A stretch of DNA of 20,683 nucleotides from Paracoccaceae bacterium. Lineage in GTDB: Bacteria; Pseudomonadota; Alphaproteobacteria; Rhodobacterales; Rhodobacteraceae. Below, one piece after another: positions 15,038 to 20,683 of the stretch (position 1 is the stretch's first letter; each line of letters begins with the position of its first letter). Under the pieces are notes generated by a model. That model was given only the letters and a program-made list of their open reading frames with translations, did no database searches and was not told the DNA's origin. The position numbers were made by a program, and so were the translations under genes. Location: the NCBI GenBank assembly GCA_007134805.1, contig SLKB01000027.1:1-20683 (forward strand). Direction: 5' to 3'.

Positions 15038-17314
15038 ATGGCGGAACATTCGGACCCCAATGCCCCTTGGAAAACCCCGGCCGGCATGGCCACAACCGCA
15101 ATCACGGCGCTGCTGTTTCTTTTCTTCTTGCGCTATTTGCCGACAGTTGCCGCCGGCGAGCCAGTGCGGTGGGTGATCCCGTGGATCCCAAGTCTCGATG
15201 TGAACCTCTCGTTCTGGATCGACGGGCTGAGCCTGATGTTCGCGCTGCTCATCACCGGGATCGGCGCGATGGTCATGCTCTATGCCGCGCGCTATCTCGC
15301 AGGACATCCGCAATACAATCGCTTCGCGCTCTACCTATTCAGCTTCATGCTCTCGATGCTGGGGCTGGTGCTTGCGGATAATGTAATTGCGCTGTTTGTC
15401 TTCTGGGAACTGACGACCTTCACGTCATACCTGCTGATCGGCTTTTCGCACACGGATCCGAAATCACGCCGCAATGCGTTGCAAGCGCTGCTTCTGACTG
15501 CGGCAGGCGGGCTTGCGCTGCTGGCGGGCTTCATCATGATCGGGGTCACACAAGGGACGTTCGAGCTGTCCGAGATCAACGCCGCCGGCAGTCTCGAAGG
15601 GCAGCCCTTCTACATGCTGATACTGATCCTCGTGCTGCTGGGCGCCTTTACCAAATCCGCGCAGGTGCCGTTTCATTTCTGGCTGCCCAACGCCATGGCC
15701 GCGCCGACGCCAGTTTCTGCCTATCTGCATTCGGCCACCATGGTGAAGGGAGGAGTGTACCTACTGGCGCGCATGCACCCGTCGCTGTCGGGCAGCGACG
15801 CCTGGATCTGGGCCCTGTCGGTCTTCGGCGCGGTGACGGCGGTCTTCGCCTCGTTCATGGCCCTGCGCCAGACCGACCTGAAACAGACGCTTGCCTACAC
15901 GACCCTCATGGCGCTGGGCACGCTGACAATGTTCCTGGCGGGATCGACCGGCTATGCGATCACGGCAGCAATGACCTTCCTGCTAGTGCATTCGCTCTAC
16001 AAGGCGGGGCTCTTCCTGATGATTGGCGTGGTCGATCACGCCACTGGTACGCGCGAGGCGGGTGTCCTGGGGGGGCTGTCGAAAACCATGCCGATTACAG
16101 GCGCGGCCGCGGCCGCGGCGGCCCTCGCGATGGCGGGCATTCCCCCGTTCCTCGGCTTCATCGCCAAGGAAGTCGCCTATGCCGGCGCGCTGGAAATGAG
16201 GCTGTGGCTTTTCATCGTGCCGATGGCGCTCATCGCCTTTGCACTGATGTTCGCCGTTGCAGGCATCGTGGCCTACAAACCCTTCTACGGCCCGCAGGGA
16301 GATCTGCCGCGCGAGCCACATGAAGGCCCATGGCCGATGCTTCTGGGACCGGTGACGCTCGGCGTGCTGGGGCTGCTCTTCGGCCTATTGCCAGGGATCG
16401 GCGCGTATTACCTCATCGAGCCTGCGGTCGACGCGGTTCTGGGCAGGCCGGACACTGGCGGCCGGGTGAAGCTCTGGGCTGGGTTCAATCTGCCCTTGCT
16501 TCTAAGCCTGATCACCTTCGCGGTCGGGTTTCTGCTTTACCAAAAGCACCTTCAGCTGCGCGAGCGCCTCGCGCGGATCGAGGCCCGCGCGCCCGATCTT
16601 GATGCAGGTTGGGATGTGTTCCTCGAGAGGTTCATGGCCTTTTCAAAGGTCCAGACCCGCGTGATTCAGACCGGCGTGCTGCGCCAGTACATGTTCGCGA
16701 CATTCGCTGTCTTTGCTGTAACGGTCCTGTTCACCTTCCTCGCGCGAGATCTGGGCGCGCTTTCGGTGAGCTTCACGGGGCTGAGCCTGATGGAATGGGG
16801 CGTGGCGCTTCTGATCGCTGCGGGGGCCGTGCTGGTGGTGCTGACATCATCCCGCATCGTGGCGCTGGTTGCCCTGGGCGTGGTGGGGATCGGGGTTGCG
16901 CTGATCTTCATCATGTATTCCGCCCCCGATGTGGCGATCACACAGTTGCTGGTGGAATTGCTCGTCGTGGTGCTGCTCGCGTTCGCCTTCCTCAAGATGC
17001 CGATGCTGGACACCAAGGGCGCGCAGACCCACAGCTTCGCAAATGGTGTGCTGGCTGTCGTTGTCGGCAGTGTCACGACCCTCGTTATCCTGTTCGTCGT
17101 CGACACGCCCTTTGATCGCCGGCTGACCGATTTCTTCGAGGCGGCCAGTTGGACCGAAGCCTTTGGGCGCAATATCGTCAATGTCATTCTCGTGGATTTC
17201 CGGACGCTTGACACGTTCGGCGAGATCGCCGTCGTCATGATCGCAGCCCTTGGTGCCTTCGCCCTGCTCAAGGGGTTTGCGAAGGCGCGCGCGGCAAAGG
17301 AGGATCGCAAATGA
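15038..17314 (+). CDS. mrpA: Mrp cation/proton antiporter subunit A
   Basis: A 758-residue polytopic inner-membrane protein and the largest subunit of the Mrp (Mnh/Pha) Na+ or K+/H+ antiporter; it is related to complex I NuoL. The N-terminal NuoL-like core has E124 (VFWELTTFTSYLLIGFSH), K206 (LLGAFTKSAQVPFHFWLPNA), K237 (SATMVKGGVYLL) and LVHSLYKAGLFLMIGVVDH, the charged residues of the proton path. The C-terminal part (about 590-750) holds the MbhD/MbhE-like helices (ALGVVGIGVALIFIMYSAPD, VAITQLLVELLVVVLLAFAF). MrpB is separate, so this is not the fused PhaAB form. ATG 15038 is preferred: AGGAG at 15020-15024 precedes it, somewhat far, and in-frame ATGs at 14936 and 15008 lack good ribosome sites. 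The exact start is uncertain. Its stop overlaps mrpB by 4 bases (ATGA). Confidence 0.93.
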   Translation: MAEHSDPNAPWKTPAGMATTAITALLFLFFLRYLPTVAAGEPVRWVIPWIPSLDVNLSFWIDGLSLMFALLITGIGAMVMLYAARYLAGHPQYNRFALYLFSFMLSMLGLVLADNVIALFVFWELTTFTSYLLIGFSHTDPKSRRNALQALLLTAAGGLALLAGFIMIGVTQGTFELSEINAAGSLEGQPFYMLILILVLLGAFTKSAQVPFHFWLPNAMAAPTPVSAYLHSATMVKGGVYLLARMHPSLSGSDAWIWALSVFGAVTAVFASFMALRQTDLKQTLAYTTLMALGTLTMFLAGSTGYAITAAMTFLLVHSLYKAGLFLMIGVVDHATGTREAGVLGGLSKTMPITGAAAAAAALAMAGIPPFLGFIAKEVAYAGALEMRLWLFIVPMALIAFALMFAVAGIVAYKPFYGPQGDLPREPHEGPWPMLLGPVTLGVLGLLFGLLPGIGAYYLIEPAVDAVLGRPDTGGRVKLWAGFNLPLLLSLITFAVGFLLYQKHLQLRERLARIEARAPDLDAGWDVFLERFMAFSKVQTRVIQTGVLRQYMFATFAVFAVTVLFTFLARDLGALSVSFTGLSLMEWGVALLIAAGAVLVVLTSSRIVALVALGVVGIGVALIFIMYSAPDVAITQLLVELLVVVLLAFAFLKMPMLDTKGAQTHSFANGVLAVVVGSVTTLVILFVVDTPFDRRLTDFFEAASWTEAFGRNIVNVILVDFRTLDTFGEIAVVMIAALGAFALLKGFAKARAAKEDRK

Positions 17315-17733
17315 ATTCGATCATCTTCACAGCGGCCGCACGCATCCTTGTCGCCCTGCTGTTCGTGTTCTCGCTCTTCATGTTGCTTCGGGGACATCAT
17401 CTGCCCGGCGGCGGGTTCATCGGTGGACTGATCGGGGCAGTGTCCTTCATCGTCTATTCGCTCGCCCGCGGTCCGGCCGAGGCACGTCAGGCCCTGCGCA
17501 TGAGCCCCGAAGCCATTGCGGCCATCGGGCTCGGAATCGCGCTCCTGTCCGGAATGGTGTCATTCTTCATGGGCGATCCGCTGTTTACCGGGCAATGGTA
17601 CTGGGTGGGCGGCGACAGCTACGAGACGGCCGCCTTTTCCATCAATTCAGTTCTGATATTCGATGTGGGGGTCTACCTCGTCGTCCTCGGGGGGATCCTG
17701 TCGCTGACCTACGCTTTCGAGGAGGAGACCTGA
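17311..17733 (+). CDS. mrpB: Mrp antiporter subunit B
   Basis: A 140-residue MnhB-family membrane protein with about four helices. The family block HHLPGGGFIGGLIGAVSFIV, preceded by FMLLRGH, is unmistakable. YWVGGDSYETAAFSINSVLI and FDVGVYLVVLGGILSL follow. It begins inside the mrpA stop (ATGA), with AAAGGAGG just upstream. It ends in a charged tail (FEEET) whose codons also supply the GAGGAGGAG ribosome site of mrpC. It is an essential structural subunit of the Mrp complex. Confidence 0.95.
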   Translation: MNSIIFTAAARILVALLFVFSLFMLLRGHHLPGGGFIGGLIGAVSFIVYSLARGPAEARQALRMSPEAIAAIGLGIALLSGMVSFFMGDPLFTGQWYWVGGDSYETAAFSINSVLIFDVGVYLVVLGGILSLTYAFEEET

Positions 17734-17735
17734 TC

Positions 17736-18101
17736 ATGGAAGCCCTTACTGCAATCGTGATCGGTGTGCTAACGGCCGGAGCCGTCTACCTGATGCTCGC
17801 ACGGAATTTCATGCGTTTTCTCTTTGGTCTGATCCTGCTCTCGAATGCTGCAAACCTGACGATCTTTGCCTCGGGTCGGATGACCAAAGGGGCCCCGGCC
17901 CTCGTCCCATATGGCGAGGAGACGCCCGTCGGCGTAGTCGGCAATGCCCTCCCCCAGGCGCTCGTGCTGACCGCGATCGTGATCGGCTTTGGCCTTCTGG
18001 CCTTCACGCTTGCCTTGGCGTTCGAGGCCTACCGGCGCATGGACCGGATCGATACGGATGAGATGCGTTTCGCAGAACCCAAGGAGGATACGAATAAATG
18101 A
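17736..18101 (+). CDS. mrpC: Mrp antiporter subunit C
   Basis: A 121-residue three-helix membrane protein homologous to NuoK. Recognisable segments are YLMLARNFMRFLFGLILLSN, AANLTIFASG and the third helix PQALVLTAIVIGFGLLAFTL. The length (about 110-125) fits. It starts 2 bases after the mrpB stop, directly behind GAGGAGGAG. An open frame begins 486 bases earlier, but that part overlaps mrpA and mrpB and translates to Arg/Pro-rich non-membrane sequence, so it is rejected. The end overlaps mrpD (ATGA). Confidence 0.94.
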   Translation: MEALTAIVIGVLTAGAVYLMLARNFMRFLFGLILLSNAANLTIFASGRMTKGAPALVPYGEETPVGVVGNALPQALVLTAIVIGFGLLAFTLALAFEAYRRMDRIDTDEMRFAEPKEDTNK

Positions 18102-19597
18102 CCTGGGTTCTCGTCATGCCCATCGCCGTGCCCTTCGCCACGGCGGTGATCGTCTATCTTGCGCGCAACTATCCCGCAGGGCGCTGGATCTCGCTTGCAG
18201 GCTCAGTCCTGACGCTGGTGGCGTCGGGTGTCCTGATGGCCGCCGTTCTCGATCAGGGCGTGATCGCGGCGCAGATGTCGAACTGGGACGCTCCTTTCGG
18301 GATCACGCTGGTCTCGGATTATCTGAGTGCGGTCATGGTGGTTATCACTGCGATCACGGGTCTCGCTACAGCGATCTATGCGCTTGGTGAAATCCCTGAG
18401 GAGACCGAAAGCCTCGGGTTCTATGCGCTCTTCCAGGTGCTGATCGCAGGGGTTACCGGTGCTTTCCTGACAGGCGATCTCTTCAACCTGTATGTATGGT
18501 TCGAGGTCATGCTCATCGCCTCATTTTCGCTGCTGGTGATCGGTGGCGGGAAGGATCGCCTCGACGCCGGCATCAAATACGTGGCGCTGAATCTGGTTTC
18601 GACACTGATTTTTCTGTCCGGCATCGGCCTGCTCTACGGGATCACTGGAACGCTCAACCTTGCAGACCTCCGAGGCGCGGTCGAGACGGTCGAGAATCAG
18701 GGCCTCGTGACAGTGATCGCGATGATGTTCATGGTAGGCTTCGGGGTGAAGGCGGCAGTGTTTCCGCTCTTCTTCTGGCTGCCTGCCTCCTACCATACCC
18801 CCTATTTTGCGATCTCGGCCGTCTTTGCCGGGCTTTTGACGAAGGTCGGGGTCTATGCGTTGATGCGCATGTTCACACTGGTCTTTGTGGGCGATGTCGG
18901 TTTCACTCATGAAATCCTGATCTGGGTGTCGGCACTGACGATGTTCACTGGCGTGATCGGCGCAGCCGCGCAGACCGATTTTCGCAAGATCCTGTCATTC
19001 CACATCATCAGCCAGATCGGCTACATGACACTGGGCCTCGCGCTCTTCACCCCGCTCGCGCTCATGGGGGGCGTGTTCTACCTCGTACACCATATCATCG
19101 TGAAGGCGAATCTCTTCTTCGTGGCGGGGCTTGCCAAGCAATATGCGGGCCACACGGATCTCAACCGGATCGGTGGGCTCTACAAGTCGTCACCCCTTCT
19201 TGCCGCACTCTTCATCATCCCCGCTTTCTCGCTTGCTGGCTTCCCTCCCCTGTCCGGCTTCTGGGCGAAATACCTGATCGTGAAGGCATCCCTCGAGATT
19301 GACGCCTGGTTCATTGCCTTTGTCGCATTGCTCGTGGGCTTGCTGACGATCTTCTCGATGACCAAGATCTGGGGCATGGCATTCTGGAAGCCACATCCCG
19401 ACGGCATCGACCCGACCCCCGACCATGCACCGGCTTATGTCACCCGCGCGATGCTGGTGCCGATTTCCGGGCTTGCAGCGATGACTATCATCATCGGCTT
19501 CTTCCCAGAGCCCTTCGTGCAATTCGCCGAGACCGCCGCCATGCAATTGCTTGATCCGGTTGATTATGTCACCACAGTGCTGGGGGTGCAGCCATGA
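18098..19597 (+). CDS. mrpD: Mrp antiporter subunit D
   Basis: A 499-residue polytopic membrane subunit related to NuoM/NuoN, likely one of the two proton-translocating modules of Mrp. Conserved residues include E136 in NLYVWFEVMLIASFSLLV, K218 in VGFGVKAAVFPLFFWLPASY, and K249 in LLTKVGVYALMRMFTLV. Also present are DFRKILSFHIISQIGYMTLG and the HHIIVKANLFFVAGL helix. Length matches other MrpD proteins (about 490-510). AAGGAGG lies about ten bases upstream, within the end of mrpC. The gene overlaps both neighbours by four bases. Confidence 0.95.
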   Translation: MTWVLVMPIAVPFATAVIVYLARNYPAGRWISLAGSVLTLVASGVLMAAVLDQGVIAAQMSNWDAPFGITLVSDYLSAVMVVITAITGLATAIYALGEIPEETESLGFYALFQVLIAGVTGAFLTGDLFNLYVWFEVMLIASFSLLVIGGGKDRLDAGIKYVALNLVSTLIFLSGIGLLYGITGTLNLADLRGAVETVENQGLVTVIAMMFMVGFGVKAAVFPLFFWLPASYHTPYFAISAVFAGLLTKVGVYALMRMFTLVFVGDVGFTHEILIWVSALTMFTGVIGAAAQTDFRKILSFHIISQIGYMTLGLALFTPLALMGGVFYLVHHIIVKANLFFVAGLAKQYAGHTDLNRIGGLYKSSPLLAALFIIPAFSLAGFPPLSGFWAKYLIVKASLEIDAWFIAFVALLVGLLTIFSMTKIWGMAFWKPHPDGIDPTPDHAPAYVTRAMLVPISGLAAMTIIIGFFPEPFVQFAETAAMQLLDPVDYVTTVLGVQP

Positions 19598-20073
19598 ACG
19601 GATTGGTATTCAACCTGCTTCTGGCCTTTGCCTGGGCGGCGATGACTGGCGACTTCACCTTCGCATCGCTCGCAACCGGTGCGGTGCTGGGCTTTTTTGG
19701 GCTCTGGATCTCGGCGCCGTTGACGGGCATCGACCAGATGTATTTCAAACGCCTGTTCCGTTCAGCCTATCTGTTCGGCTTCTTCATCTGGGAGTTGATC
19801 ATCTCGTCGATCACCGTCGCATGGGATGTGATCCGACCCACCCCACAGAACCAGCCCGCGCTGATCGAAATCCCGCTCGATGTGAAAAGCGATTTCGAGA
19901 TCCTACTGCTCACCAACCTGATCTCACTCACCCCGGGCACGCTGAGCGTGGATATCACCGAGGATCGCAAGACATTGATCGTGCATGCTATGTTTGCAGA
20001 TGATGCCGATGACCTGATCGACAATATCAAATCGGGCTTCGAGCGTCTGATCATGGGAGTATTCGAGAAATGA
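19594..20073 (+). CDS. mrpE: Mrp antiporter subunit E
   Basis: A 159-residue MnhE-family protein. Two or three hydrophobic segments occupy residues 1-75 (NLLLAFAWAAMTGDFTF; GAVLGFFGLWISAPLTG; SAYLFGFFIWELIISSITVA). A cytosolic domain with the family signature LLTNLISLTPGTLSVDITED and a closing FERLIMGVFEK follows. MrpE is specific to Mrp systems and has no complex I counterpart; it is needed for assembly or full activity. It overlaps mrpD and mrpF by four bases each (ATGA). Confidence 0.95.
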   Translation: MNGLVFNLLLAFAWAAMTGDFTFASLATGAVLGFFGLWISAPLTGIDQMYFKRLFRSAYLFGFFIWELIISSITVAWDVIRPTPQNQPALIEIPLDVKSDFEILLLTNLISLTPGTLSVDITEDRKTLIVHAMFADDADDLIDNIKSGFERLIMGVFEK

Positions 20074-20399
20074 GCAATTCCGTCTTTCTCAATTTTGCAA
20101 CCCAAGGGGCCTTAGTGATGATCATGGTCGGACTGGCGGTTGCGTTTATCCGTCTGGCGAAGGGCCCGTCACTGGCTGACCGCGTGGTCGCGCTCGACAT
20201 GATGACTGTGACGATCATTTCCTTCTGTGGGGTCTACGCGGTACTTGTCGAGGATTCGTCCTTCCTCGATGTTGCGATCGTACTCGCGCTGGTGGGCTTT
20301 CTCGCAACCGTTGCGCTCGCACGCTACGCCGAGAAACGGCTCGAGCATGACCCCGAGCAGCGCGATGCGGTCAGCAAGGGGGAGAGTTCGGATGCTTGA
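20070..20399 (+). CDS. mrpF: Mrp antiporter subunit F
   Basis: A 109-residue small membrane protein with three helices. The MnhF hallmark AFIRLAKGPSLADRVVALD lies between helices 1 and 2, followed by MMTVTIISFCGVYAVLVEDS and FLDVAIVLALVGFLATVALA. A hydrophilic charged tail (EKRLEHDPEQRDAVSKGESS) of about 25 residues is somewhat long for the family. Its stop lies 8 bases inside mrpG. Confidence 0.94.
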   Translation: MSNSVFLNFATQGALVMIMVGLAVAFIRLAKGPSLADRVVALDMMTVTIISFCGVYAVLVEDSSFLDVAIVLALVGFLATVALARYAEKRLEHDPEQRDAVSKGESSDA

Positions 20400-20683
20400 T
20401 CTGCTGATTGGACTCTTCCTGCTTGGTGGGGGCGCCTTCGTGCTGATCGCGGCGATTGGCATTGTGCGTTTGCCGGATCTGTTGACGCGGATGCATGCGT
20501 CCACCAAGGCCGGGACGCTCGGTGCGTTGCTGGTGCTCGTTGGTCTTGCTCTGCATGCGGGCTCGGGTGAGGTCGCAACCAAGGTCGTCGCCACTGCGCT
20601 TTTCCTGCTTCTGACAGCGCCCATCGCCGCACATATGATCGGACGCGCCCATGCGCGAATGATGAAGAAACTGCACCGCCCGA
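20392..20683 (+). CDS. mrpG: Mrp antiporter subunit G (3' end outside window)
   Basis: Ninety-seven codons are present before the window ends. The MnhG signature GIVRLPDLLTRMHASTKAGT follows the first helix (LLIGLFLLGGGAFVLIAAI). Two more helices (TLGALLVLVGLALHA and VVATALFLLLTAPIAAHMIG) complete the fold, so only a short cytosolic tail should be missing (family length about 100-125). A GGGGGAGAG ribosome site lies close upstream, inside mrpF, and the genes overlap by 8 bases. This completes the seven-subunit order A-B-C-D-E-F-G. Confidence 0.94.
   Translation, partial: MLDLLIGLFLLGGGAFVLIAAIGIVRLPDLLTRMHASTKAGTLGALLVLVGLALHAGSGEVATKVVATALFLLLTAPIAAHMIGRAHARMMKKLHRP

Noticed and set aside
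17250..17735. 5' extension of mrpC into mrpA and mrpB
   Set aside because: Its translation is Arg/Pro-rich and not membrane-like, while the overlapped frames encode clear MrpA and MrpB. GAGGAGGAG right before 17736 fixes the mrpC start.

Overview
This is about 20.7 kb of GC-rich (roughly 60-65 %) alphaproteobacterial chromosome. The gene content and protein style point to the Rhodobacterales (Rhodobacteraceae/Paracoccaceae, Roseobacter-Rhodobacter type). Pointers are an ETF gene pair beside a PduO-type adenosyltransferase and a HIG1-type small membrane protein, a propionyl-CoA synthetase with TTTGCAAA boxes upstream, and a periplasmic SPOR protein with a GC-F-x-R-A/WVPR signature. The genus cannot be fixed from this sequence. 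A complete Mrp antiporter set fits, but does not prove, a saline or alkaline habitat. No tRNA, rRNA, CRISPR array, insertion sequence or phage gene was seen. Gene density, codon style and tight overlaps are those of core genome.

Layout. (1) 1-3873, minus strand: a partial SPOR-domain envelope protein, then, reading right to left, the nucleoside salvage operon cdd-deoB-add-upp, whose genes overlap by 1, 1 and 4 bases. (2) 4037-8407, plus strand: maeB (malic enzyme with a phosphotransacetylase-like tail) and prpE (propionyl-CoA synthetase), separated by a 198-base regulatory gap with TTTGCAAA boxes. (3) 8672-10916, plus strand: an unusual NtrC-like response regulator whose central AAA+ domain has lost the sigma-54 contact loop and the Walker B acidic residues, followed by a short-chain dehydrogenase. 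Two good palindromes lie before the regulator. (4) 11000-13581, plus strand: a HIG1-type two-helix membrane protein, a PduO-type cob(I)alamin adenosyltransferase, and etfB-etfA. (5) 13630-14625, minus strand: a P1/DmpA-NylC family self-processing aminopeptidase. (6) 15038-20683, plus strand: mrpABCDEFG, a seven-subunit cation/proton antiporter, with mrpG cut by the window end.

How they fit together. Cdd, Add, DeoB and Upp recycle (deoxy)nucleosides: deamination, conversion of (deoxy)ribose-1-phosphate to the 5-phosphate, and uracil capture as UMP. MaeB, PrpE, the B12 adenosyltransferase and the ETF pair are separate transcription units, but they share an acyl-CoA/propionate logic. PrpE activates propionate; the methylmalonyl-CoA route that follows needs adenosylcobalamin; MaeB turns the resulting C4 acid into pyruvate; ETF takes electrons from acyl-CoA dehydrogenases. 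Mrp handles Na+ or K+ against protons.

I do not see a convincing new multi-gene system. The most unusual element is the degenerate NtrC-like regulator at 8672-10060 with its two upstream palindromes. Next come the TTTGCAAA cluster before prpE and the HIG1/B12/ETF gene neighbourhood.
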